DNA of 16,072 nucleotides from contig NZ_CALHHX010000083.1 in the NCBI RefSeq assembly GCF_938030685.1, forward strand, positions 1 through 16,072. Direction: 5' to 3'. A program made the translations under genes and the position numbers. This document shows positions 7,438-13,508 of the stretch, piece by piece (the first letter of the stretch is position 1; each line of letters begins with the position of its first letter). The notes under the pieces are model-generated. The model worked only from the letters and a program-made list of their open reading frames with translations, did not search any database and was not told the DNA's origin. This stretch comes from an uncultured Campylobacter sp. Lineage in GTDB: Bacteria; Campylobacterota; Campylobacteria; Campylobacterales; Campylobacteraceae.

Positions 7438-7472
7438 TTTGGGATTTTAGCGAAAAACGGTTAAAATATGAC

Positions 7473-8288
7473 TTAGCGTATCAAATTTTTATATATTTCT
7501 TTGGCGGGTTCGCCGCTGATTTTTGAGAGTAGTTTTGCTTTTATTTTCGGCGCGATCTCAAGCGAAAGAATATCTTCTTGCGTGATTTTTTCAAAGCTTT
7601 TCTCGCCTGCGCCGTCAATCACGACGCACCATTCGCCGTTTAAATTTGCGCTTTTCAGCTCCAGCAAGAGCTCCGCGGCGCTACCGAAAAATTTGGTTTC
7701 AAATTTTTTCGTGGCTTCCTTGATCGCAAAAATTTTGCGCTGCGCATCGATCCCCGTGATCTGCTCTATTAGCTTTATCACGCGCTTTGGAGATTCATAT
7801 AGTACGCATGGATAGGGGCTTTGCATTAAATTTAGGATCTGAGCTTTGCGCTGCGTGCCGTCATTATTCAAAAAACCTAAAAAGCTAAATTCTTTCTCCA
7901 CCAGTCCGCTTGCGGCGGCTGCAAGCAGCAGAGCGTTTGCGCCGCTAAGCACCTCGTAAGCTACGCCGCTTCGTTGCGCAAATTTTACGAGCGCAATTCC
8001 CGGATCGCTGATGCAAGGCATGCCCGCATCGCTTACGTATGCGCAAGCTTTTTCGCGCAGAAGCGCCACATCAAAACTCGCGAAAAACTCCGCTTCGTTG
8101 TGCGTGTGTAGGGAGCAAAACTGTGAAATTTTAAATGAAATTTGAAATTTATCGGATAATAAGTTTAGAAGTTTTTTTGAAACCCTCGTATCCTCGCAGA
8201 TTAGGATTTCGCAGCTTTGCAATACCTCAAGCGCGCGGCTCGAGATATCGCTTAGATTTCCTATCGGCGTAGGAATGAGATATAGCAA
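7473..8288 (-). CDS. rsmI: 16S rRNA (cytidine-1402) 2'-O-methyltransferase RsmI
   Basis: Tetrapyrrole-methylase-fold enzyme that methylates the ribose of C1402 in 16S rRNA at the P site. Motifs: LIPTPIGNLSD at 4-14, CEDTR at 31-35, YVSDAGMPCISDPG at 84-97, the SGANALLLAAAASG stretch at 115-128, YESPKRV at 164-170 and GEWCVVIDG at 218-226. The length of 271 is normal. It begins with TTG at 8288, directly after the TAG of rpmE with no base between. The family start (M/L-L-Y-L-I-P-T-P) supports this rather than a later codon. Coupled translation from rpmE is likely. Complete. Confidence 0.95.
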   Translation of the reverse strand: MLYLIPTPIGNLSDISSRALEVLQSCEILICEDTRVSKKLLNLLSDKFQISFKISQFCSLHTHNEAEFFASFDVALLREKACAYVSDAGMPCISDPGIALVKFAQRSGVAYEVLSGANALLLAAAASGLVEKEFSFLGFLNNDGTQRKAQILNLMQSPYPCVLYESPKRVIKLIEQITGIDAQRKIFAIKEATKKFETKFFGSAAELLLELKSANLNGEWCVVIDGAGEKSFEKITQEDILSLEIAPKIKAKLLSKISGEPAKEIYKNLIR

Positions 8289-8489
8289 CTATTTCATTCC
8301 GTATTTTTGCTTAAATTTCTCGACGCGACCCGCGCTATCTACGATCTTCTCGCTGCCAGTGAAAAACGGATGGCAGTTGGAGCAGATATCGACGCGGATC
8401 TCAGGCTTGTTCGAGCGCGTTTTAAAAGTGTTGCCGCAAGCGCAGGTAACGGTCGTTTCGACAAAGTTCGGATGGATATCTTTTTTCAT
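8289..8489 (-). CDS. rpmE: 50S ribosomal protein L31 (zinc-binding form)
   Basis: A 66-residue L31 of the zinc-ribbon (C+) type: Cys16, Cys18, Cys36 and Cys39 in CACG and CSNCHPF, with the conserved MKKDIHP start and FFTG. The ATG at 8489 follows AAGGAT at good distance. It is the first gene of a leftward operon with rsmI and rlmB, directly behind a TATAAT promoter. The cysteine-containing form is the one expected to bind zinc; no second copy is in this window. Confidence 0.98.
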   Translation of the reverse strand: MKKDIHPNFVETTVTCACGNTFKTRSNKPEIRVDICSNCHPFFTGSEKIVDSAGRVEKFKQKYGMK

Positions 8490-8523
8490 TTTTGATCCTT
8501 TTTGATGATTTTAAAAGGCAGCG

Positions 8524-8529
8524 ATTATA
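8524..8529 (-). promoter_or_regulatory. -10 box of the rpmE-rsmI-rlmB operon
   Basis: On the minus strand the sequence is AAGTTGTATAATCGCTGCC, a perfect TATAAT about 35 bases before the rpmE ATG, with an A/T-rich upstream side. The C/G-rich bases after the box are like those of the trxA and moaA promoters; such discriminators are typical of stringently controlled promoters, which would suit a ribosomal protein gene (inference). Confidence 0.7.
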
Positions 8530-8816
8530 CAACTTTTTTATCTAAAAAGCAAATTTAAAGGGTTTTAAAAAACTCTCGGCAAAGCGCGGATTTTCTTTCG
8601 AGCAAGCTTTTTGGACGCGAAATTTTAAAATTTAGCCCGCTTGCGAGTAAAATTTTATTTCACCGCAGCGTGCAAAATACAGCGCGCGAAGATACGCCGC
8701 AGCAATATGCGCCGCGCATCAAGCCGCCGATAAACATAACAGGTCGCGCAAGCAAAATTTTAAATTCCAAAATTTAAAGCGCACGATCTTTTTGAATTTT
8801 AAAATTTGCCGAGCGT
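8530..8816. other. 287-base gap between rsmE and the rpmE promoter; no gene seen
   Basis: No reading frame with a start signal is convincing. The gap has palindromic AAATTTTAAAATTT at 8620-8633 and AATTTTAAAATT at 8795-8806, and a half-copy of the GTCGCG/CGCGAC element near 8742-8753. No clear hairpin with a T run follows rsmE. Its base pattern is the same mix of G+C-rich blocks and AAATTT words as the other gaps. Confidence 0.5.
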
Positions 8817-9473
8817 TTAAAAGATCAGCTTCGCGCAAGTTGCGATCAGCGCGGTGTTTGAGCGCAAAATATAGGGGCTATTAAGCGCATAGGCGTTTTT
8901 AAATTTCTCCCTTTCGCGCGGCGAAAATCCGCCCTCGGGGCCTACGAACGCAATCTCCTCGCCGCCGAAAATGTCGATGTTCTTGCCGCCAAAATCGATC
9001 AGGCTTACGTTTTTATATCTTTGCGCAAGCTCGTCCGAGCTGCTCAAAACCTCGATCTGCATGATGGAATTTCGCCCGCACTGCTGCGACGAGTTGATCA
9101 AAATCCGCTCCATCCTCTGCAGATCGAGCCGCACGTTTTTCTGCGACAGATCGGCATATACCAAAACAAGCCGCCCGACGCCCATCTCATTTAGCGCAGG
9201 CAGGCTCTTTTCGATCACGGCGCTCTCGACGACCGCCCAAGCGACGCAAAAATCGTGGCTCGGCGTAAAAACAGAGCTTTTAAAAACTAAATTCAGAGCC
9301 GCACCTTTGCGCGAAATTTCGGCGATCTCATATAGATAACTCGCCCCGTCCTTTAGATTTCGCACGTCTATGCGCTCGCCCGCCCTTGCTCGCCTAGCCT
9401 TTAGGTGTAAAAACTGATCATTCTGCAAAACTAGGCTCTGTTTGCCTGCAAACTTATCGTAAAAATATACCAT
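8817..9473 (-). CDS. rsmE: 16S rRNA (uracil-1498) N3-methyltransferase RsmE
   Basis: SPOUT enzyme methylating U1498 of 16S rRNA. Visible: N-terminal PUA-like part with FLHLKARRARAGERIDV (21-37), NEMGVGRLVLVYA (95-107), SSQQCGRN (128-135), VGPEGGFS (177-184) and ILRSNTALIA (202-211). The last motif is LRTETA in most relatives; here Asn replaces the Glu. At 218 residues it is slightly shorter than E. coli RsmE. A TTG one codon earlier (9476) is possible, but the ATG at 9473 is preferred because it overlaps the upstream TGA in the TGATG arrangement seen elsewhere in this window. It is last in the run that starts at moaA. Confidence 0.94.
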   Translation of the reverse strand: MVYFYDKFAGKQSLVLQNDQFLHLKARRARAGERIDVRNLKDGASYLYEIAEISRKGAALNLVFKSSVFTPSHDFCVAWAVVESAVIEKSLPALNEMGVGRLVLVYADLSQKNVRLDLQRMERILINSSQQCGRNSIMQIEVLSSSDELAQRYKNVSLIDFGGKNIDIFGGEEIAFVGPEGGFSPREREKFKNAYALNSPYILRSNTALIATCAKLIF

Positions 9474-9955
9474 CAAATAACACTCGCTATCAAAATTATC
9501 GCTAAGTTTAGCCCCAAAATCACCCGCATTTTGCGCTGATACGGCGCAAAGTTTTGACTTAGATACGCTATTTTCAGCCGTTTGTACGATACCGCGCTAA
9601 GTATGATCATCGCTAGCGATCCGACCGTCATAAAGTAAATTTTAAAGCTCAGATCAAAGCGCAGCACCGGTAACATCACGCTTCCGCTAATTATCAGCGC
9701 CGCGAGAGTCGCATAATATATCGGCAAAAACAGCCTGATGCGCCTAAGAAATCTAAGCCCAGATCTGCTCTTTTGCTTTAAATTTTCAGCTTGCGGCGCG
9801 GAGGCGGCGGAATTTAAAGCCTCGCTGCGAGGGCAAAATTCCGCCGCCGCATCGATCTTAAGCTGGGTAAAGATCAGATAAATTATCGTTAAAATCGCCG
9901 CAGCTAGCGCGAAAAACTTATGAAAACCTAGGGCGCTTTGATACAGATAATCCAT
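9473..9955 (-). CDS. Small integral membrane protein, four helices, with an inserted loop
   Basis: A 160-residue protein with predicted membrane helices at about 10-30, 75-96, 102-124 and 142-160, and His12-Lys13 in the first helix region. I do not recognise a function; a counterpart occupies the same place beside rsmE in other campylobacters as I recall. The loop between helices 1 and 2 (about residues 35-68) contains an Ala/Ser-rich piece, DAAAEFCPRSEALNSAAS, encoded by a nearly perfect 46-base palindrome (9803-9848); half of it recurs in queE. The ATG at 9955 overlaps the TAA of the ORF upstream (TAATG), and its own TGA overlaps the rsmE ATG. No good Shine-Dalgarno is visible. Confidence 0.85.
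   Translation of the reverse strand: MDYLYQSALGFHKFFALAAAILTIIYLIFTQLKIDAAAEFCPRSEALNSAASAPQAENLKQKSRSGLRFLRRIRLFLPIYYATLAALIISGSVMLPVLRFDLSFKIYFMTVGSLAMIILSAVSYKRLKIAYLSQNFAPYQRKMRVILGLNLAIILIASVI
9803..9848. repeat. 46-base palindromic element inside a coding sequence
   Basis: Outer arms GGCGGCGGAATTT (9803-9815) and AAATTCCGCCGCC (9836-9848) are exact inverted complements. Inner arms CCTCGC (9820-9825) and GCGAGG (9827-9832) also pair, leaving only AAAG and GCA unpaired. It lies wholly inside the membrane-protein gene, keeps its frame and encodes an Ala/Ser-rich loop. The left half is repeated in queE at 11762-11785. Confidence 0.8.
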
Positions 9956-10323
9956 TACTTCCGCCGGAGGGTTAAATTTGCAGGATAAAATTTTGCGCGG
10001 CTAGAGCCGAAACGACCGAATTTCAACGCAAATTTTTTCGACGCGAGATAAGACAGACCTGTTCCGCGCCTTTGAAATTTTAAAAACCTTTCAAAGCGGT
10101 CGCGGATATTTATTGCGCCAAAATTTACCGCGCGCTCTCTCAACTCCGGTTTTGCGCCGTATCTCTCGCGCCAAGAATGAAATTTTGCGGATAGAGCTTT
10201 ATAAAATTTAAAATTTCTCTGCGTAGATCGCACTGGCAAAAATGACACCAAAATCGCGCTTGCGCGCCGCATACAAACAACGCAAATTTTAAAAATTTTC
10301 AAATTTAGACGCGGATTTTTCAA
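9955..10323 (-). CDS. Doubtful 122-residue, strongly basic ORF filling a 377-base gap
   Basis: The open frame starts with TTG just after the small lipoprotein gene and ends in a TAATG overlap with the next gene. It therefore fills the gap exactly, which argues for it. Against it: the start is weak and lies inside a stem-loop with GGAG only two bases before. The product is extremely Lys/Arg-rich with no domain, membrane segment or repeat that I recognise. The DNA, especially 10286-10306, has the AAATTT-rich look of the intergenic gaps. A shorter form could start at the Met near residue 18. If it is not a gene, 9956-10332 is an empty gap with one terminator-like hairpin. Confidence 0.25.
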   Translation of the reverse strand: MKNPRLNLKIFKICVVCMRRASAILVSFLPVRSTQRNFKFYKALSAKFHSWRERYGAKPELRERAVNFGAINIRDRFERFLKFQRRGTGLSYLASKKFALKFGRFGSSRAKFYPANLTLRRK

Positions 10324-10331
10324 CGCTCCGC
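10311..10331 (-). terminator. Short stem-loop immediately after the small lipoprotein gene
   Basis: GCGGA (10311-10315) pairs with TCCGC (10327-10331) around an 11-base loop, starting one base past the lipoprotein TAA on the minus strand. The following bases (GTCTAAATTTGAAAATTTTT) are A/T-rich but not a clean T run. A weak terminator is possible; the stem is only 5 base pairs. Confidence 0.3.
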
Positions 10332-10332
10332 C

Positions 10333-10554
10333 TTATTCGGTCACCGGAAGCGGCGGCATATCGGCGTTTATATCGACTTTAGGCTCGCTAGGCGCGATAG
10401 GGACGTCCTTCGGCACCTCGCTATCCACCGGCGGCTTTTGCAAGGTGTCCTTTTTCTCATCGTCGCAACCGCCCAAAGCAAGCGCGCAGACAAAGATCGC
10501 GCACGCGGCAAAAACGCGCACAAACCCCGCGCCAAATTTAAAGAAATTTCTCAT
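10333..10554 (-). CDS. Small lipoprotein, 73 residues
   Basis: Start chosen at the ATG at 10554: it overlaps the queD TGA (TGATG), and AAAGGA lies about 7 bases upstream. The product has a classic lipoprotein signal: MRNFFK, a hydrophobic stretch at about 11-28 and the lipobox LGGC with Cys30. The mature part is about 44 residues, acidic then Pro/Val/Asp-rich (two PPV/PPL motifs), with no folded domain apparent. It should be an envelope-anchored tether or small accessory lipoprotein; function unknown. A longer form starting at 10605 inside queD is unlikely because it would hide the signal peptide behind 17 extra residues. It is coupled to queD although no link to queuosine is evident. Confidence 0.8.
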   Translation of the reverse strand: MRNFFKFGAGFVRVFAACAIFVCALALGGCDDEKKDTLQKPPVDSEVPKDVPIAPSEPKVDINADMPPLPVTE

Positions 10555-11135
10555 CAGCAGTCCTTTGGATAGATGATTTTTTCGCCGCGCAGCAGTTTGT
10601 GCCAAAGCTCAGGTTGCCTCCACTCCTCGCGCACGGCGGGCGAGAATTCTATCTCATCCAGCGCGATCTCGCCCATCTGCGCGTTGTAGGCATCCTCGCG
10701 GAAGCACTGTGCGTAGCCGGTGGCCGTTTCGTGCACGATGACGCTGTGAAGCTTTACTTCGCGCTCGCCGTTTTGCATCTGAGTCAGGCTCAAAAGTCGG
10801 TCCACAAGGACGAAAAAAATTCTACAAAACTGCTCCGCGCTCGGATTTAGCGGTATCTGTACCCAACGCGCGCTGTGTTTTTTAAGATCCGCGATGTAGC
10901 CAGCATCATCGTGCGCGTAGATCGTCGTAGCGTGATCGAAACTATCGATAAGCTCGCGGATACCGAGCTTCATGTAGCCGAAGTCATAAACCATACCCGC
11001 TTCATCTAAAAAATTTGAGCTAAGCAAAATTTCGCATCTGTAGGAGTGACCGTGGATGCTCGTGCGGCACCGCTTTGAGCCGCACAGGCGCACGATGTGA
11101 GCGTTTTCGAATTCGTATAATTTCCTGATTATCAT
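10554..11135 (-). CDS. queD: 6-carboxy-5,6,7,8-tetrahydropterin synthase QueD
   Basis: Second step towards preQ0/queuosine: converts dihydroneopterin triphosphate to 6-carboxytetrahydropterin. Zinc ligands His13, His28 and His30 (the latter in SIHGHSY), the catalytic Cys23 just before them, Asp67-His68 of the second catalytic site and Glu136 in VHETATGYAQ are visible. At 193 residues it is longer than E. coli QueD (about 120), with extra sequence in the middle and at the C-terminus, as remembered for campylobacterial homologues. The ATG at 11135 is chosen because AAGGA precedes it and it overlaps the queE stop by four bases (ATGA); a start at 11156 would add seven residues without support. 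Product feeds QueE, encoded directly upstream. Confidence 0.92.
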   Translation of the reverse strand: MIIRKLYEFENAHIVRLCGSKRCRTSIHGHSYRCEILLSSNFLDEAGMVYDFGYMKLGIRELIDSFDHATTIYAHDDAGYIADLKKHSARWVQIPLNPSAEQFCRIFFVLVDRLLSLTQMQNGEREVKLHSVIVHETATGYAQCFREDAYNAQMGEIALDEIEFSPAVREEWRQPELWHKLLRGEKIIYPKDC

Positions 11136-12097
11136 ACCCCGTCCTTCTCGCCCCAAATTCTAATGTGCAGGCGATCGGAGTAATTATAGCCGTTTTTTAG
11201 GCAAAAATCCACGCAAAATTGCGCGCCGCTTTCTAGCTCGCGACGATCTGCGCCGCGCGGCATGCAATAAACCTCGCTCTCGCACGCCGCTAAAATTTCG
11301 CTGATCTCGGGCTGCGCGTCAAACTCGGGCGAGATGACGAACTTGTAAAAACTATCTTTTGCGTTTTGCTTTAAATTTCGTAGCGCGGCGAAGTTTAACC
11401 TGCGTTCGCACGGCTCGGCGGAGCTTGAAAGCTTAGGTGAGACCGCAAAGACGCAGCTTTTGTAGGCGGGGAATTTTTCAAAATCCACAAAAATCGTACC
11501 GTTGGTTTCGAAGTGCACCGCGTGTCCGCGCGTAAGCAGCTCGCAGACGAACTCGTAAAATAGCGCCTCTTTATGGTGCAGTAGCGGCTCGCCGCCGGTG
11601 ATAACGATGATCGGCTTTTGGTAAAGCTTAGCGCTCTGCGGTGAGTCTGAGCTTTGCGGCTTTAAATTTGAGGAATTTTGTGCGGCGAAATTTAAAGAAT
11701 TTTCGCTCGTTAAATTTAAAGAATTCTCTGCGCTATCGTTTGGGCGGGGAGGCGTTTGCGCGGCGGCGGAATTTAAAGTATCGCTTTCAGAAAAAGGCTC
11801 GGCGGCGCAAAAGCCCGGCATAGAGCGTGCAGGTAGGGAACAGGACGAACCTGATAAATTTGGAATTTTATTCAAAAGCTGGGCTAAATTTAGAATTTCT
11901 TCATGCTCAAAGTGGCTCGTAAAAACCGCGCGGATCGTATCGCAACCGCGCAAGATCTCGCCAGTCTTTGGCGAAACGCGCTCGCCGCCGAAGCCCACAC
12001 AGCGCAGATTGCAGCCCGCAAAGCGAAAGAAAAGCGCGAGCCTGCCTGCGTATTTGCCCTCGCCCTGGATGCTCAAAAAGCTCTCTACGAGCCTCAT
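11132..12097 (-). CDS. queE: 7-carboxy-7-deazaguanine synthase QueE with a large insertion
   Basis: Radical SAM enzyme that turns 6-carboxytetrahydropterin into 7-carboxy-7-deazaguanine, the step after QueD. The N-terminal MRLVESFLSIQGEGK is diagnostic. The cluster cysteines are Cys29, Cys33 and Cys52, a CX3CX18C spacing (GCNLRC then RGCDT) instead of the common CX3CX2C. ITGGEPLLHHKE (166-177) is the SAM-binding GGEP motif; FETNG (196-200) and SPKLSSS (210-216) follow. Total length 321 is about 75 more than usual because residues about 82-157 are a Ser/Asn/Ala-rich, low-complexity insert before the GGEP strand. It contains a three-copy 24-base tandem repeat and a piece shared with the neighbouring membrane protein. 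The frame stays open and conserved parts flank the insert, so the enzyme is probably functional. Overlaps moaA and queD by four bases each. Confidence 0.93.
   Translation of the reverse strand: MRLVESFLSIQGEGKYAGRLALFFRFAGCNLRCVGFGGERVSPKTGEILRGCDTIRAVFTSHFEHEEILNLAQLLNKIPNLSGSSCSLPARSMPGFCAAEPFSESDTLNSAAAQTPPRPNDSAENSLNLTSENSLNFAAQNSSNLKPQSSDSPQSAKLYQKPIIVITGGEPLLHHKEALFYEFVCELLTRGHAVHFETNGTIFVDFEKFPAYKSCVFAVSPKLSSSAEPCERRLNFAALRNLKQNAKDSFYKFVISPEFDAQPEISEILAACESEVYCMPRGADRRELESGAQFCVDFCLKNGYNYSDRLHIRIWGEKDGV
11664..11735. repeat. Three-copy 24-base in-frame tandem repeat in queE
   Basis: Units begin at 11664, 11688 and 11712, each starting AAATTT(G/A)A(G/A)GAATT, and differ mainly in their last nine bases. 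The period is exactly 24 bases, i.e. eight codons, giving protein units like ENSLNLTS, ENSLNFAA and QNSSNLKP. Copy-number change would lengthen or shorten QueE without breaking the frame. Confidence 0.8.
11762..11785. repeat. Second copy of the half-palindrome shared with the membrane protein
   Basis: GGCGGCGGAATTTAAAG followed by TATCGCT matches 9803-9826 at 22 of 24 positions (TA instead of CC). It is on the same strand and in the same reading frame: LNSAA preceded by SDT here and SEA there. The partner arm on the other side is not preserved as an exact palindrome here, but the protein still reads AAE, as at the other copy. Confidence 0.7.
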
Positions 12098-13059
12098 CCG
12101 CCCGTCTCGTAAAATGCGCGGCTTGAAATTTCATTCGAAGCGTCCGTTTGCCAGCGATTTTTTTCGGGCTTATTCGCTAAAATTTTAGCCAAAATTTCGG
12201 CGGCTGCGGCGATGTCGCCCTCTTTAACCGCCTTTTTGATACTTAGCGCGTCCTCGAAGTAAAGGCACGGGATCAAAAGCCCCTCGGCACTTAGTCTGAT
12301 ACGGTTGCAGCTCTCGCAAAAATCGTGCTTGTGCGGATCGATGATACCGAAGGTGTAGCCGTCCCCAAGCGCGTAAAGCGACGCGGGCGAGCTCTGCAAT
12401 TTCGGCAGAGCGGTAAAGATAAATTTACGCCTTAAAATATCTAAAATTTCACTCGATTTTAAGCCTGTAAGATCGCCGGCATGGGTGTTTTCCATAAATT
12501 CTATAAAGCGGATCTGACAATCCTTTTCGCGGGCAAATTCCAGCAAATAAATAAGCTCGTCGTCGTTGATCCCTTTTAGCGCGACGGTATTTAGCTTGAC
12601 CTTTAGCCCCGCTTCAAGCGCGGCGTCAAGGCCCTCCAGGACGTTATAAAGCACGCCGCGCTGAGCTATAAATTTAGCTCGCTCCGGACGCAGCGAGTCA
12701 AGCGACATATTGATGCGCTTTAGCCCCGCGTCTTTCAAGGCGCGCGCGTAGTTTTTGAGATAATACCCGTTGGTGGTAAGCGCAAGATCGATGCCCGGAG
12801 CGTAATCCGCGATCATCTTTATAAAATCTTCGATCCCCTTTCGCACTAGCGGTTCGCCGCCGGTTATGCGGATCTTTTTTACGCCGCCGTCGATCGCAAC
12901 CTTGACGAATAAAAACATCTCCTCAAAGCTTAAAATATTCTCTCGCGGCACCCAGTTAAACGGCGTAGCAGGCATGCAATATCTACATCTGAAATTACAC
13001 CGCTGCGTAACCGAAATGCGCAAATAATCGATCGTTCGTCCAAATTTATCAATTAGCAT
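12094..13059 (-). CDS. moaA: GTP 3',8-cyclase MoaA
   Basis: First step of molybdenum cofactor synthesis: radical SAM cyclisation of GTP. With the ATG at 13059 the protein has 321 residues. N-terminal cluster Cys21, Cys25, Cys28 (CNFRCRYC), GGEP at 67-70, TTNG at 95-98, NMSLDSL at 117-123, second cluster Cys248, Cys251, Cys265 (FCESCNRIRLS then IPC), and the essential C-terminal Gly-Gly tail (ETGG) are all present. This start is preferred over a TTG at 13077 because AAGG precedes it and the family starts with LIDKFGR. The stop overlaps the queE start by ATGA. First gene of a long leftward run behind a TATAAT promoter. Confidence 0.97.
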   Translation of the reverse strand: MLIDKFGRTIDYLRISVTQRCNFRCRYCMPATPFNWVPRENILSFEEMFLFVKVAIDGGVKKIRITGGEPLVRKGIEDFIKMIADYAPGIDLALTTNGYYLKNYARALKDAGLKRINMSLDSLRPERAKFIAQRGVLYNVLEGLDAALEAGLKVKLNTVALKGINDDELIYLLEFAREKDCQIRFIEFMENTHAGDLTGLKSSEILDILRRKFIFTALPKLQSSPASLYALGDGYTFGIIDPHKHDFCESCNRIRLSAEGLLIPCLYFEDALSIKKAVKEGDIAAAAEILAKILANKPEKNRWQTDASNEISSRAFYETGG

Positions 13060-13086
13060 ATTTTGCCTTAATATCAATTTGCGGCG

Positions 13087-13092
13087 ATTATA
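13087..13092 (-). promoter_or_regulatory. -10 box of the moaA-queE-queD run
   Basis: The minus strand reads TTTTATATAATCGCCGCAA, a perfect TATAAT about 28 bases before the moaA ATG, with a T-rich upstream side. The likely transcription start is near 13080. No obvious Moco riboswitch-like structure fits in the 20-base leader that this implies. Confidence 0.65.
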
Positions 13093-13139
13093 TAAAAAAC
13101 AAAGCGATTTTGCAAAATTTTATTTTTATATTGCTCAGG

Positions 13140-13499
13140 CTATTTTCTTACCGAGCCGATGAGCTCTTTAAGCTGATCTAGTAGCGGTCTGATCTGCTTT
13201 TCTACCCGCTCGTCGATCATCGTAGGCACTACATCTAGTCTCTGCTCTATCGTCTCGTCGATCACGTCTGCAATCGCGTTTATATCGATATTAGGAGCGA
13301 CTTTGCCGCCCGAATCGATCATCTCTTTTAGCTCCTCGACCTTCTTTTTAAGAAGATAATTTTCCTGCATAGCATCGGTCAACACTTGATCGAATCGCTC
13401 GAATTTTTTATCCGCTTGCTTATCCTTAAAATATATGACGAAAAACATCAAAAATATAACGACGCAAAGTCCTAAAATGATGATAGTGTTAAGATCCAT
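13140..13499 (-). CDS. Membrane-anchored coiled-coil protein of unknown function
   Basis: A 119-residue protein. Residues 5-24 form one very hydrophobic helix directly at the N-terminus, followed by the basic FKDKQADKKFERF. About 30-62 is heptad-like Lys/Glu/Leu sequence typical of a coiled coil, and about 70-117 is a second amphipathic helical part (IADVIDETIEQRL, LLDQLKELIG). No catalytic motif. It is probably an inner-membrane protein with its helical part in the cytoplasm (positive charges after the helix), perhaps oligomeric. The ATG at 13499 has AAGGA six bases upstream. It lies nine bases behind the prenyltransferase gene, so the two share a transcript. I do not recognise a named family. 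Confidence 0.8.
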   Translation of the reverse strand: MDLNTIIILGLCVVIFLMFFVIYFKDKQADKKFERFDQVLTDAMQENYLLKKKVEELKEMIDSGGKVAPNIDINAIADVIDETIEQRLDVVPTMIDERVEKQIRPLLDQLKELIGSVRK

Positions 13500-13508
13500 A
13501 GGGGTTCC

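Noticed and set aside
10555..10605. Longer form of the small lipoprotein starting inside queD
   Set aside because: Seventeen charged and polar residues would precede the signal peptide; the ATG at 10554 has a good ribosome binding site and an overlapping stop.
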